A DNA stretch of 64,000 bases from JAGWRA01 sp035534615 (lineage in GTDB: Bacteria; Acidobacteriota; Vicinamibacteria; Vicinamibacterales; CAVVIG01). The notes beneath the pieces were generated by a model. That model saw nothing but the letters and a program-made list of their open reading frames with translations. It was not told the origin of the DNA and did not search any database. The stretch covers positions 1-64,000 of the forward strand of contig DATLRO010000101.1 in NCBI GenBank assembly GCA_035534615.1, in the 5' to 3' direction. Below are positions 16,503-26,638 of this stretch, piece after piece. A program made the translations under genes and the position numbers. Position 1 is the first letter of the stretch, and each line of letters begins with the position of its first letter.

Positions 16503-19500
16503 TCAGAAGCCTGGTGAGAATCCGAACTCGAACATCCAGCCGCGCCCGGGCCGGTTGAACGGCCGGACGATGTCGAACTCCGCGATCGCGTAGCCGAACA
16601 CGTTGACGCGGAACGCGAACCCGGCGCTGCCGACCGGCTTCCGGTCGCCGCCCGCGAACGTCGGCGCGTCCCGGGCGGTCCAGGCCACGCCGCCGTCGGT
16701 GAAGATCGCCGCCTCGATCGGGATCGGGCCGTACGGCTGCTCGGTGTTGCCGAACGGCCGGAGCAGCGGGAAGCGCAGCTCGAGGTTGCCCACCAGGATC
16801 CGGCTGCCGAGCAGCCGGTCGAACGACGGGCAGGGATCCGTGGCGGTCGGCCGGCACTCGCTCGGCTGGAACGACGAGATGTCGTACCCGCGGACGAGAT
16901 CCGGATAGCCGATGAACAGCGGCACCAGGCGCGGATCCTGCGCGCCCGTCCCGTACCGTCCGTAGTGCAGGATGCGCGCGGCGATCGTATAGAACTGCGC
17001 CGGCATGAAGTACCGCCGGTAGTCGGCCAGCACACTTGTATAGTACAGCGAGCCGGCGGTCGGCGTGACCTGCACACGGTAGCGCTGGCCGAGAATCGGG
17101 CTCGTCGCGCCGAAGAACGAGTTGTCGTACACCAGCGCGGCGCTCGCACTGCCGAGGTTGAGCGACCCGGCCACCGCCTCGTCCTGCGTCTGGCTGCCGA
17201 TCAGCGCCCCGGTGCCCAGGTCGTAGACATTCGTCTGCAGGACCTGGTCGAAGGTCGCGTTCTCGTACCCGCCGCTGAATTCGACCCGCATGACCGGGTT
17301 GAACGGGTAGGAGGTCACCGCCGAGAAGCCCCGGTTGATCTGCCTCAGCAGTGTCGTCTGCTGCACGCCGACCAGCGAGTTGTTGACCTGCTCGACGCCG
17401 TTCGAGAAGACACCCGTGACGTACGGGAACTGCTGCACGGCACCGCCCCAGTTCCAGCGGTGCGTCTGGTTCTGGTAGGAGACCAGCGCCGACGTGTTCT
17501 TCAGGCTGTCGACGAACCCGGTGCTGAAGGAACTGCCGACCTGGACGGCCGCCGCCAGGCTGTGGTTGGCCAGCATGTCGCTCCAGAACAGCGCCAGGCC
17601 GCCGCCGACGAACGTCCCGAACGGATCGGCCCCGACCGCCAGGTAGGGCTGGCCGATGTGGTCGAGCGACAGCGTCGGATGGTACGGCGACGTCTCCGCC
17701 GGCGCGGCGGCCGGCAGCCCGAAGGCCGGCGTGTCCCGCAGCGCCGTCAGCGTGCCGACCTGCCGGTTCGCCGGCGGCAGCATCGCCGGACTCACCGCCG
17801 CCAGCGGCGCGCCGACCGGTCCGCCCGCCAGCGTGGCCGGCGAATCGGTCAGGTAGATCGCCTCGCCCCCCTTCTGGAACACGCTGAACGCCATCGCCTT
17901 GCCGTCGGCCGCCACCGACAGCGTGGGACTGAGCGCCGTGATCCCGCTCACGCCGCCGGTCAGGTTCGTGATCTGCGTGATCGTGCCGGAGCCGATCTCG
18001 ATCCGATAGATGTCGCTGATCCCGTTCTGATCGGAGACGAAGTAGAGGCCGCGGCCGTCCGGCGTCCACTGCGGGTTGATGCTCTTGCCGCGCGGGAACG
18101 TCTCCACCGTCCGGATCGCGCCGGTCGCCACGTCGTAGAGCGCGAGCTGGTAGCGGCCGATCGCCAGCGTCGACAGGTCCGTGGTGCCGCGATCGGTCAC
18201 GAACGCGATCTCCCGCCCGTCCGGTGACCAGACCGGCTGCAGGTCGGCGTAGGCGTCGTCGGTCAGCCGCTTGAGCTGCCGCGTCCGGAGATCGTAGATG
18301 AACAGGTCCGTGAGCCCGCCCGTCGTCGCCGAGAACACGATCGCGTCGCCATCCGGCGACCAGGACGGGCTGAAGATCTGCCCGAGCGCCGGCAGGCGGA
18401 TCTCCCGGGCGATCCGGTTGCGATCGACGTCCAGGATGACGAGCTCGGGCGCGCCCGCGCTCACGGCCGCGAACACGAACTGGCGGCCGTCCGGCGCCCA
18501 GGCGCCGGACGAGTTGATGAACTCGAGGTTGCTGAAGTGCGGGTCGAGCGCCGTGCGGGTGACCCGCCGGAGGATCGCACCGGTCTTCGCGTCGGCCAGA
18601 TAGAGATCGATCGAGAACAGGCCGCGCCCCGACATGAACAGCAGCTTCGACCCGTCCGGGCTGAGCGACGGCGAGACGTTCTGCCTGTTGGCCGCGCCGC
18701 GCGCGGCGATCAGCTCGCGCCCGTACGCCGACGCCGGGCGCGTCTCGCGGATGATCGGCCCGTACTCGGCGCGCAGCGCCGCGTGCCACTCCTTCGACAG
18801 GTCGGCCGTCGAAAGGTTCAGCACGCGCTGAATCGCCCCCGACGCGTCCCCGGTCCTTCCCGCCGCGCGCAGCAGCTGGCCGATGGCCGCATCGCCCCAG
18901 CGTCCGGTCACGTACGCCCAGAACGCCTGGCCCCACCGGTAGGGAAAATACTTCGGATCGCTCAGATGCGTGATGTCCGGCAGCCGGTCCCGCGCCACCG
19001 CGTCGCGCATCCACATCGCCGTGTTCGGATCGATCGGCCCGAGCGACATGTACTCGGCCATGCCCTCGATGAACCACGGCGGCAGCTGCGTCGCCCCCGG
19101 CACGCCGCCGGTCGCCGCCGAGCTGCCCTGGCTCGTGATGTCGAACTGGAACGCGTGCACCAGCTCGTGCCCGATGACGTGATCGGTCTCGGCCAGCGGC
19201 CCCGCGAGCGGCAGCACGATGCGCCGCTTGATGATCTCGGTGACGCCGCCCGTCCCCACCCCCAGCTCCCCCTGAATCGTGTTCGTCTGCTCGAAGTCCG
19301 TGTGATCCGCGTACAGGATCAGCGGCTGAGGCCCGCGCAGCTGATGGTCCAGGACGCGTGCGTAACGCGCATACCACCGCTCCGCCATCCGCGCCGCTTC
19401 TTTCGCCGCCGCCTCTTCCTGCGGATAGAAGTAGATGTCGAAGTGACGCGTCTTCATCACCTCGAAATGAAACGCCTTGTACCTGACCTTGTTGCGCCCG

Positions 19501-19592
19501 AAGTACTGGGCCGAGGCCGGCGCCACCCACCCCAGCAGCGCCGCCAGGACGACGACGGTCCGGAGCCACGCGAAGCGAGGTCGGGTTGCCAT
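16503..19592 (-). CDS. Exported zinc-peptidase / TolB-propeller / BamA-like barrel protein
   Basis: Large envelope protein of 1029 residues. Signal peptide (VVVLAALLGWVAPASAQ), then an MA-type metallopeptidase domain with the zinc motif HVIGHELVHAFQ and a downstream glutamate in FIEGMAEYMS. A central propeller follows with at least five TolB/WD40-like blades (LSPDGSKLLFMSG, APDGRQFVFAA, WSPDGDAIVFSA, WSPDGREIAFVTDRG, WTPDGRGLYFVSDQNG). The last ~350 residues resemble an Omp85/BamA-type barrel, ending GWMFEFGFSPGF with a terminal aromatic residue. ATG at 19592 begins the signal peptide; the frame continues upstream but as low-complexity Gly/Ala. Its substrate is unknown. A surface-anchored protease is the simplest reading. 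Confidence 0.82.
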   Translation of the reverse strand: MATRPRFAWLRTVVVLAALLGWVAPASAQYFGRNKVRYKAFHFEVMKTRHFDIYFYPQEEAAAKEAARMAERWYARYARVLDHQLRGPQPLILYADHTDFEQTNTIQGELGVGTGGVTEIIKRRIVLPLAGPLAETDHVIGHELVHAFQFDITSQGSSAATGGVPGATQLPPWFIEGMAEYMSLGPIDPNTAMWMRDAVARDRLPDITHLSDPKYFPYRWGQAFWAYVTGRWGDAAIGQLLRAAGRTGDASGAIQRVLNLSTADLSKEWHAALRAEYGPIIRETRPASAYGRELIAARGAANRQNVSPSLSPDGSKLLFMSGRGLFSIDLYLADAKTGAILRRVTRTALDPHFSNLEFINSSGAWAPDGRQFVFAAVSAGAPELVILDVDRNRIAREIRLPALGQIFSPSWSPDGDAIVFSATTGGLTDLFIYDLRTRQLKRLTDDAYADLQPVWSPDGREIAFVTDRGTTDLSTLAIGRYQLALYDVATGAIRTVETFPRGKSINPQWTPDGRGLYFVSDQNGISDIYRIEIGSGTITQITNLTGGVSGITALSPTLSVAADGKAMAFSVFQKGGEAIYLTDSPATLAGGPVGAPLAAVSPAMLPPANRQVGTLTALRDTPAFGLPAAAPAETSPYHPTLSLDHIGQPYLAVGADPFGTFVGGGLALFWSDMLANHSLAAAVQVGSSFSTGFVDSLKNTSALVSYQNQTHRWNWGGAVQQFPYVTGVFSNGVEQVNNSLVGVQQTTLLRQINRGFSAVTSYPFNPVMRVEFSGGYENATFDQVLQTNVYDLGTGALIGSQTQDEAVAGSLNLGSASAALVYDNSFFGATSPILGQRYRVQVTPTAGSLYYTSVLADYRRYFMPAQFYTIAARILHYGRYGTGAQDPRLVPLFIGYPDLVRGYDISSFQPSECRPTATDPCPSFDRLLGSRILVGNLELRFPLLRPFGNTEQPYGPIPIEAAIFTDGGVAWTARDAPTFAGGDRKPVGSAGFAFRVNVFGYAIAEFDIVRPFNRPGRGWMFEFGFSPGF

Positions 19593-20297
19593 GGAACGCG
19601 TCGCCTGCCTTCCCGGGACACGGGACACCGGCCCGGCCGCGCCGGCGCCGCCCGAGGTCGGCCCGGCCCCGCCCGCCCCGTACCTCTCCCTCAGACCGCC
19701 AGAACACGCGTCCGGAGGAGGCCGACAGGGGAACCGGGTAGTCATCGCTGAGGATCGTCACCAGCGGCCGCGCTGGAACGTCGGTCTCCGCAGCCCCGAA
19801 CCAGCCGCTCGGGAACGTGGCGGATCCAGCGGATCGTGACACGAAATTGCAGAGCAACAACCGGACCACCGGCGTGCGGCCCAGGTCCCCCGCTCAAATC
19901 ACCTCACAGGATCAAGTTTACCGCCGGACTCCGCGCGACGCCTGTGTTGCCGCGCCAGGCCGGTCCGTCAGCCGTTCCGACAGCCGGCTCCGATCTCGTT
20001 CGGATTCGATACACGTGGCAGCTCGGTGGGAGATCCAGCCCGTCAGCAGACGAACGCGGCGTTACCCATCCGGCTGATCAACACCCGGACCGATGGCGCC
20101 GCCGGCACGCCTGTCAGCTTCCCAGCCGGCGGCAGCATCGCCGCAAGACGCCCACGCGCGCCTCTCTGGCCGCGACTGCAGGCGCTGCGGCCGCCTGATG
20201 CCCGCCGCCGCGCGGATACTGCCGCAGCGACCGCGCACGTGCAGGCAGCGGCCGGCGGCAGGCGACTTGCACACTTTCGCGATGTGGGAGGCCGTCC
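19593..20297. other. Non-coding divergent intergenic region
   Basis: About 700 bp between the peptidase-barrel gene (minus) and the SPW gene (plus). No convincing gene, tRNA or hairpin array was found. The centre (about 19840-20040) is less GC-rich than its surroundings and is the likeliest place for the two divergent promoters. No clear -35/-10 pair could be assigned. Confidence 0.4.
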
Positions 20298-20660
20298 ATG
20301 AGATGGGCAAGCTGGGTCAGCGTCGTGCTGGGCATCTGGCTCATTGTCGCCCCGTTCGTCGTCGGCTACCGCAGGATCTCGGCCGCCGCCGCGACCGAGG
20401 ACGCGGTCATGGGGATCCTGATCCTGGCCGTCTCGCTCTGGGCGGCGCTTGCCGCCGCTCCACCGGCCGCCGCGAGCTGGATCGTCTTTCTTTTCGGGCT
20501 GTGGGTGGTCGTGGCGCCGTTCGCGATCGGCGATCGCTCGATGGCCACCTCGGCAAGGATGAACGACGTCATCGTCGGGGCGCTCACGCTGATCATGAGC
20601 GTCGTGCGCGCGACCGCCGGCGCGCCGCGTCCGGCGGCGCGCGGCGGTACGATCTCCTGA
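20298..20660 (+). CDS. SPW-repeat membrane protein
   Basis: Small integral membrane protein of 120 residues with two copies of the SPW-type unit, each a pair of hydrophobic helices: ASWVSVVLGIWLIVAPFVVGY near residues 4-24, and ASWIVFLFGLWVVVAPFAIGD near residues 59-79. The W...G-x-W-L/V-V-x-A-P-F pattern defines the family. GGAGG lies 6 nt before the ATG. The function of the family is unknown. It is followed by an ABC exporter gene 221 bp downstream on the same strand. Confidence 0.82.
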   Translation: MRWASWVSVVLGIWLIVAPFVVGYRRISAAAATEDAVMGILILAVSLWAALAAAPPAAASWIVFLFGLWVVVAPFAIGDRSMATSARMNDVIVGALTLIMSVVRATAGAPRPAARGGTIS

Positions 20661-20881
20661 CGAGTCGGTGCCTGCCGCCGGCGCGGGCCCCCGCGCGTCC
20701 GGCCCTCTCCGGTGATCGCGTGGCCGCGCGCCCCAGGGTCCCCCGCGTCCCTTCTCGTCCGCCGCCTCCGTGTCCGACGCGGCCCTTCGGGCCGCAAACC
20801 GCCTCGTCATTTGAGCCTGCGGCCCGGCCTGAAGTACAGTCGGAAGACAGCATGCGAGTCGGCCAGTTCGGAGGAGTCCGG

Positions 20882-22744
20882 GTGTCGATGAAGGGCGGTC
20901 CCGCGCCGGAGCGCGGCCGCGCCGGCCTGCCGACGGTGTGGCGCGAGGCGCGGGCGCTGATCTGGGCTCACCGGAAACGGTTGAGCCTCGGCCTCGGCCT
21001 GATGGTCATCGACCGGCTGGCCGGGCTGGTCCTGCCGGCGACGTCGAAGTACCTCATCGACAATGTGATCGGCCAGCACCAGTGGGGTCTCCTGCCGGTC
21101 CTGGCGATCGCCGCCGGCGTGGCGACGATCGTCGACGCGTCGGCGTCGTTCGCGCTCTCGCAGGTGCTCGGCGTCGCGGCGCAGAAGGCGATCACCGACA
21201 TGCGGAAGTCGGTCGAGGCGCACGTCCTCCGCCTGCCGGTGCGGTACTTCGACTCGACCCGGACGGGCGTGCTGATCTCGCGCGTGATGACGGACGCCGA
21301 AGGGCTGCGCAACCTGGTGGGCACCGGGCTGGTGCAGCTGTGCGGCGGCATCATGACGGCCCTGATGGCGCTCGCGGTGCTCTTCTACCTCAACTGGCAG
21401 CTGACGACCATCACGCTCGTGATCCTGCTGACGTTCGGCGGCGGCATGGCGATGGCGTTCAAGCGGCTGCGGCCGCTGTTCCGCGAGCGGCGGGAGATCA
21501 ACGCGGACGTCACCGGCCGGCTCGCCGAAGCGCTGAGCGGCATCCGGGTGGTGAAGTCCTACACGGCGGAGAAGCGCGAGGAGATCGTGTTCGCCCGGGG
21601 CGTGCACCGGCTGTTCCGCAACGTCGCGCAGTCGCTGACGGGCGTCTCGACCATCACGGCCTTCTCCACGCTGGTGCTCGGGGCGATCGGCGTCGTCATG
21701 ATTCTCGTCGGCGGCCACGCGATCCAGGCCGGCACGATGACGCTCGGCGACTTCATCATGTACCTGTTCTTCACCGGCCTGATGGCGGCGCCGGTGGTGC
21801 AGATCGCCTCGATCAGCACGCAGATCAGCGAAGCGTTCGCCGGCCTCGACCGCATCCGCGAGATCCGCCAGATGGCGACCGAAGACGAGGAGGATCGGCA
21901 CCGCGAGCCGCTGCCCGATGTGCGCGGCGACCTGGTCTTCGAGGATGTCAGCTTCGCCTACAAGCCGGACGTGCCGGTCCTCCGGCAGGTGTCGTTCCAC
22001 GCCCCCGCCGGCTCGACGACGGCGCTGGTCGGGTCGAGCGGCGCCGGCAAGAGCACGCTCATCAGCCTCGTGATGACGTTCAACCGGCCGCAGGCCGGCC
22101 GGATTCTCATCGACGGCCGCGATCTCGGCACCGTCCGGCTGCACGACTACCGCGGCCATCTCGGCGTGGTGCTGCAGGAGAACTTCCTGTTCGACGGCAC
22201 GATTGCGGAGAACATCGCGTACGCGCGCCCGCACGCGACGCCCGACGAGATCCGCGCAGTGAGCCGCATCGCCCACTGCGACGTCTTCGTCGAGAAGTTC
22301 AAGGAGGGCTACGACACGATCGTCGGCGAGCGCGGCATCAAGCTGTCGGGCGGCGAGCGCCAGCGGGTCGCCATCGCCCGCGCGATCCTGGCCAACCCGC
22401 GCATCCTGATCCTGGACGAAGCGACCTCGAATCTCGACAGCGAGAGCGAAGCGCTCATCCAGGACGGCCTGCGCGCCCTCCGGCAGGGGCGGACCACGTT
22501 CGTCATCGCGCACCGGCTCTCGACGATTCAGAGCGCCGATCAGATTCTGGTGCTCGAGGCCGGCGCCATCGTCGAGCGCGGGACCCACGAGGACCTGCTC
22601 GCCCGCGGCGGCCGGTACCGCGAGCTGTACGACAAGCAGTACCGCTTCGAGCGCAACCGGTTCATCAATCCCGGCGAGGATTTCACGCCGGAGCCGGTCA
22701 CGGCGGCCGCGTCGGTGCCGGTCCGGCCCAACAACGCGCTGTGA
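20882..22744 (+). CDS. ABC exporter, fused membrane and ATPase domains (MsbA-like)
   Basis: Homodimer-type ABC exporter of 620 residues. The N-terminal membrane domain has six helices (residues about 35-320; for example LGLMVIDRLAGLVLPATSKY and ITLVILLTFGGGMAMAF). The ATPase domain has Walker A GSSGAGKST, a Q-loop in GVVLQENFLFDG, signature LSGGERQRVAIARAIL, Walker B ILILDEATS and the H-loop in VIAHRLST. GTG at 20882 is chosen because AGGAG lies 5 nt upstream; ATG at 20888 is an alternative. The frame stays open upstream to 20093, but that part overlaps the SPW gene and looks non-coding. Lipid or peptide export is typical of the family; the substrate is unknown. Confidence 0.94.
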   Translation: MSMKGGPAPERGRAGLPTVWREARALIWAHRKRLSLGLGLMVIDRLAGLVLPATSKYLIDNVIGQHQWGLLPVLAIAAGVATIVDASASFALSQVLGVAAQKAITDMRKSVEAHVLRLPVRYFDSTRTGVLISRVMTDAEGLRNLVGTGLVQLCGGIMTALMALAVLFYLNWQLTTITLVILLTFGGGMAMAFKRLRPLFRERREINADVTGRLAEALSGIRVVKSYTAEKREEIVFARGVHRLFRNVAQSLTGVSTITAFSTLVLGAIGVVMILVGGHAIQAGTMTLGDFIMYLFFTGLMAAPVVQIASISTQISEAFAGLDRIREIRQMATEDEEDRHREPLPDVRGDLVFEDVSFAYKPDVPVLRQVSFHAPAGSTTALVGSSGAGKSTLISLVMTFNRPQAGRILIDGRDLGTVRLHDYRGHLGVVLQENFLFDGTIAENIAYARPHATPDEIRAVSRIAHCDVFVEKFKEGYDTIVGERGIKLSGGERQRVAIARAILANPRILILDEATSNLDSESEALIQDGLRALRQGRTTFVIAHRLSTIQSADQILVLEAGAIVERGTHEDLLARGGRYRELYDKQYRFERNRFINPGEDFTPEPVTAAASVPVRPNNAL

Positions 22745-22857
22745 ACAGTCCTGCTCACGCTGCACCGGACCTGGCGAGTCAGGATCCGGAGCGTCAGCGA
22801 CGGCGAGCGCGGGGGTGGGGCCCCGCGCCAACGGAATAATGTAAAGGCCCTCATCAC

Positions 22858-23403
22858 ATGCACGCCTGGCACGACATCTACGTCGACGATCATCTGATCG
22901 AGCAGGTCTTTCCCGTCGTGATCGAGGTCCCGATGGGCAGCAAGAACAAGTACGAGCTGGACAAGGAGACCGGCTTCCTGCGGCTCGACCGCGTCCTGCA
23001 CAGCGCCGTGTACTATCCGGCCAACTATGGCTTCATCCCGCGCACCTTCTGCGACGACGGGGACCCGCTCGATGCGCTGGTGCTGGGGCAGGAGCCGGTC
23101 CACCCGCTGACGATCGTCGAGGCGCGCGCCATCGGGATGATGCGCATGCGCGACGAGAAGGGACTGGACGACAAGGTCATCGCCGTCAGCGTGCGCGATC
23201 CGGCGTTCGGCGAATACACCGACCACACGGCGCTCCCGGGCTACCTGCTCCGCGAGGTCAAGCGGTTCTTCGAGGACTACAAACTGCTCGAGCACAAGCA
23301 GGTCGTCGTGGAGGACTTCATGGGCCCGCAGGACGCGCTCGCCATCCTGCGGGCCTCGCTCGACCTGTACCGGCAGATGCGCCGGGGGGATCTGAAAAAG
23401 TAG
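22858..23403 (+). CDS. ppa: Inorganic pyrophosphatase (family I)
   Basis: Soluble enzyme that hydrolyses pyrophosphate to two phosphates, driving biosynthetic reactions, 181 residues. The family I signature is D67-GDPLD72 in FCDDGDPLDALVL. Other active-site features are KNKYELDKETG near residue 29 and YPANYGFIPRTF near residue 53. The C-terminal helix region (LPGYLLREVKRFFEDYKLLE) is typical of bacterial hexameric enzymes. It follows the ABC exporter by 113 bp on the same strand and converges on the BNR exoprotein gene with only an 18-bp gap. Confidence 0.97.
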   Translation: MHAWHDIYVDDHLIEQVFPVVIEVPMGSKNKYELDKETGFLRLDRVLHSAVYYPANYGFIPRTFCDDGDPLDALVLGQEPVHPLTIVEARAIGMMRMRDEKGLDDKVIAVSVRDPAFGEYTDHTALPGYLLREVKRFFEDYKLLEHKQVVVEDFMGPQDALAILRASLDLYRQMRRGDLKK

Positions 23404-23421
23404 CGGGGCGTCTTCCGCCCG

Positions 23422-26400
23422 TCAGCCTTTGCCCACCACCACCCGCGGGACGTGCGCCTCGTCCATCTGGCGTTCCAGCGCCGGAATCGTCTTCGACAGC
23501 ATCGTCGCCAGCCGGCCGCCGTGCGTCCGCAGATCCTGCGCCGCCTCGTCCAGTTCCTGGCGCTGCGTCACCGTCGGCAGGAACGGCGAGCCGGTGATCT
23601 CGCGATAGAGCCGCAGCACGGTGCTGTTGGTCTTGCCGAGGTCCGTCTTCAGCCCGGCCGCCTCGCCGGCCAGCCGGTCGACGCCGCGCCTGATGCCGGC
23701 CGGCACGTTCGGCGCCGCCGTCACCGCCTTCTTGAGCGCCTGCATCTGACGGTCGGCCGACGCCGCCTTCGCCGCGTCGGCGTCAGCCTGCTTCTGCACG
23801 TCGACCAGCCGGTCGACCACCGCGCGCCGGGCCGTCCGATCGGCCTCGGTGATGCGGACCAGCGGATCGGCCTTCACCTCGACCGGCGTCGTCAGCTGCC
23901 GGCCGTCCACGGTCAGACGGGCGGTGTACTGCCCCGGATCGACCAGCGGCCCCTCGAGCGCGCCGAAGAAGCCCTCGCCCCCGCCGCCGTTGTGCCGCAC
24001 CGGCGGCGCGCCGCGCAGATCCCACTGCACGCGATTGATCCCCCGGTCGGTCGTCCCCTTCAGCTCGCGCACGACCTGGCCGACCCGGTCCAGAATCGTG
24101 ATCGTCACCTTGCCGGCGGCCGGCGTCTTCAGGTAGTAGCTGATCGCCGTCCCCGGTGCCGGGTTCTCGCCGTGCCACCACTTGCTCGCGAGGAACTGGT
24201 CGTCCGTGTACGCGCGGTAGTCGAACGCCACGGCCGGCCGGACGGTGAACAGGTGCACCGGGCTGGCGAGCACCTGCGGCGTCAACTCCTCGAGCGGCTC
24301 GATGTCGTCGAGGACGTAGATGCTCCGGCCGTGCGTCGCCGCCACCAGATCCTCCTGCTGCGGCTGGATGATCAGGTCGGCCACCGGCACCGTCGGCATG
24401 CCGCTCATCAGCCGCTCCCAGTGCCGGCCGGCGTCGATCGACACGTAGGCCGCGAACTGCGTGCCGGCGAACAGCAGGTCGCGGTTCTTGAGCCCCTCGC
24501 GGATCACCCGCACCGGTCCGTCCGCCGGCAGGTCGCTCGCGATCGACGTCCACGTCTTTCCGTAGTCTGTGGTACGGAACAGGTAGGTCGTGAAGTCGTT
24601 TTCCCAGTGGCCGTCGAACGCCACGTACGCCGTCCCCTCGTTGAACCGCGACGCGACGACGCGGCTCACCCACCGCCGGCCGGGCAGGCCGGGGACGTTC
24701 GCCGTCACGTCGGTCCAGTGCTGCCCGTCGTCCCGCGTCACCCACACGTGGCCGTCGTCGGTGCCGACGTAGAGCAGCCCGGCCTTCAGCGGCGATTCGT
24801 CGATCGTGCTGATCGTCCCGGCCTTGTTGGTGGTCAGCTCCGGGCTGATGATCGTCCAGGCGTCCCCACGGTCGGTCGACTTGAACACGAAGTTTCCGCC
24901 CAGGTACAGCGTCCGGTGATCGTGCTTCGAGACGATGTAGGGCGTCTCCCAGTTGAACCGGTAAGGCTTCTCCCCCTTCTTCGGCTCCGGCTTGATCGAC
25001 GTGTTCCGTCCGCTGACGGTGTCGTGCCGCACCAGCCCGCCGTACTGCGACTCGGCGTACACCGTCGTCGGGTCGACCGGATCGGGATGCGCCTGGAAGC
25101 CGTCGCCGGTCATCACCTTGTGCCAGTCCGACTGCATGATGCCGACCTGGTCCCGCGTCGCGCTCGGCCCGCCCCAGGAACAGTAGTCCTGGACGCCGCC
25201 GTAGATGTGATACGGATCCTGATTGTCGACGTCGACCTCGTAGAACTGGCTGATCGCCATCTGGTCGGCGAAATCCCACGTGCGCCCCCCGTCGTACGTG
25301 AGATAGATGCCGCCGTCGTCGCCGTCGATCATGTGCCGCGAATCGTGCGGGTCGATCCAGAAGGCGTGATGGTCCACGTGGATGTTGTCGCGCCGGCTCG
25401 TGAACGTCCGGCCGCCGTCGAACGACTCCGACAGGTTGCCGCCGACCGCCCACACGTGGTTCGGATCGTTCGGGTCCACCCGGATCTGGCTGAAGTAGAA
25501 CGGGCGCTGATCGAGCGAATTCACCCAGGTCCAGGTCTCGCCGCGATTGTCGGAGCGGAAGATGCCGCCATCCTGCATCGTCTTCGGTCCGGGCGTCTGC
25601 CGACCCGCCGGCCCCGTGTCCGTCTCCCGCGGCACCGTCGTCGGCGTCTGGACGATCGCGTACACGACCGACGGGTCGCTCCGCGACACGCTGAGCCCGA
25701 TGCGGCCCAGGTCACCCGAGGGGAGCCCGTGCGTCAGCTTCTTCCACGTGCGGCCGCCGTCCGTCGTCTTATAGATGCCGCTGCCAGGCCCCCAGCCATG
25801 CGCCGGATCCCCGCCGTCGAAGCCGTCGCGCTGCACCTGGTACATCGCCGCATACAGCGTCAGGCTGTCGTGCGGATCCATCACCAGATCGATCGCCCCG
25901 GTGTGGTCGTCCACGAACAGGCTCCGCGTCCAGGTCAGGCCGCCATCCGTCGTCTTATAGACGCCGCGCTCCTTGTTCGGCCCCCACATGTGGCCCAGCG
26001 CCGCGACGTACACCGTGTCGGGATGGCGAGGGTCGATGACGATGCGGCTGATGTGCTGGGTGTCCTTCAGCCCCATGTCCGTCCACGTCCGGCCGCCGTT
26101 GGTCGTCTTGTAGACCCCGTCGCCCCAGAGCACGCTGTTGCGCGGATTCGCCTCCCCGGTCCCGGCCCAGATCACGTCCGGATTCGCGTCGACCGCCGCG
26201 ACGGCGCCGAGCGAGACCACCGGCTCGTGATCGAGGATCGGCGTCCACGTCACGCCGTTGTCGTCGCTCTTCCAGAGGCCGCCGGTGGCGGCCGCGACGT
26301 AGATGTGCTGTGGCGTCCCCGCCACGGCGATGTCGACGATGCGCCCGCCGGCCCCGGCCGGACCGACCGATCGCCAGGTGAAGTGCGTGAAGAGCGAGGC

Positions 26401-26478
26401 ATCGACCTGCGCGTGCAGCGCGGCCGGAACGGCCAGCGCCAGCGCCGTGGCGAGGATGACGGCTTTGAGTGATCTCAT
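23422..26478 (-). CDS. Secreted sortilin/VPS10-like BNR-propeller protein
   Basis: Exported protein of 1018 residues with a signal peptide (AVILATALALAVPAALHAQ). The body is built of BNR/Asp-box repeats, for example GGLWKSDDNGVTWTPI, GVYKTTNGGRTWTDM, GIYKTTDGGRTWKKL, FKSTDRGDAWTII and HVWVTRDDGQHWTDV. Together they predict two large propellers of the VPS10/sortilin type. The last ~200 residues form a beta segment (TITILDRVGQVVRELKG) and a helical tail rich in Ala, Asp and Lys. Relatives are often labelled glycosyl hydrolase, but no catalytic residues can be assigned here. A paralogue of the same layout lies at 30101-33292, with a PadR-permease pair between them. Confidence 0.85.
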   Translation of the reverse strand: MRSLKAVILATALALAVPAALHAQVDASLFTHFTWRSVGPAGAGGRIVDIAVAGTPQHIYVAAATGGLWKSDDNGVTWTPILDHEPVVSLGAVAAVDANPDVIWAGTGEANPRNSVLWGDGVYKTTNGGRTWTDMGLKDTQHISRIVIDPRHPDTVYVAALGHMWGPNKERGVYKTTDGGLTWTRSLFVDDHTGAIDLVMDPHDSLTLYAAMYQVQRDGFDGGDPAHGWGPGSGIYKTTDGGRTWKKLTHGLPSGDLGRIGLSVSRSDPSVVYAIVQTPTTVPRETDTGPAGRQTPGPKTMQDGGIFRSDNRGETWTWVNSLDQRPFYFSQIRVDPNDPNHVWAVGGNLSESFDGGRTFTSRRDNIHVDHHAFWIDPHDSRHMIDGDDGGIYLTYDGGRTWDFADQMAISQFYEVDVDNQDPYHIYGGVQDYCSWGGPSATRDQVGIMQSDWHKVMTGDGFQAHPDPVDPTTVYAESQYGGLVRHDTVSGRNTSIKPEPKKGEKPYRFNWETPYIVSKHDHRTLYLGGNFVFKSTDRGDAWTIISPELTTNKAGTISTIDESPLKAGLLYVGTDDGHVWVTRDDGQHWTDVTANVPGLPGRRWVSRVVASRFNEGTAYVAFDGHWENDFTTYLFRTTDYGKTWTSIASDLPADGPVRVIREGLKNRDLLFAGTQFAAYVSIDAGRHWERLMSGMPTVPVADLIIQPQQEDLVAATHGRSIYVLDDIEPLEELTPQVLASPVHLFTVRPAVAFDYRAYTDDQFLASKWWHGENPAPGTAISYYLKTPAAGKVTITILDRVGQVVRELKGTTDRGINRVQWDLRGAPPVRHNGGGGEGFFGALEGPLVDPGQYTARLTVDGRQLTTPVEVKADPLVRITEADRTARRAVVDRLVDVQKQADADAAKAASADRQMQALKKAVTAAPNVPAGIRRGVDRLAGEAAGLKTDLGKTNSTVLRLYREITGSPFLPTVTQRQELDEAAQDLRTHGGRLATMLSKTIPALERQMDEAHVPRVVVGKG

Positions 26479-26534
26479 GGCGCGCCATTATAGAGGCGCG
26501 CGCGTGGTTTCGGCTACCGTCGAACATCCGGCCG

Positions 26535-26572
26535 GACCAGGAGAGCCGGGCGTCGTCGCGGGACTCCTGGTC
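26535..26572 (-). terminator. Hairpin downstream of the permease gene
   Basis: Arms GACCAGGAG (26535-26543) and CTCCTGGTC (26564-26572) are perfectly complementary with a 20-nt loop, about 67 bp beyond the permease stop. There is no U-tract. This is a weak terminator candidate. Confidence 0.35.
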
Positions 26573-26638
26573 TCCGGGCTGATCTACGGCCTGCCGTCTG
26601 CCGTCCTGCGTTCCGCGTGACAGATCGTCACCCCAGCC

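Noticed and set aside
20093..20881. Upstream in-frame extension of the ABC exporter
   Set aside because: It overlaps the SPW gene in another frame, lacks a ribosome site, and its translation is low-complexity; GTG at 20882 has a good Shine-Dalgarno.
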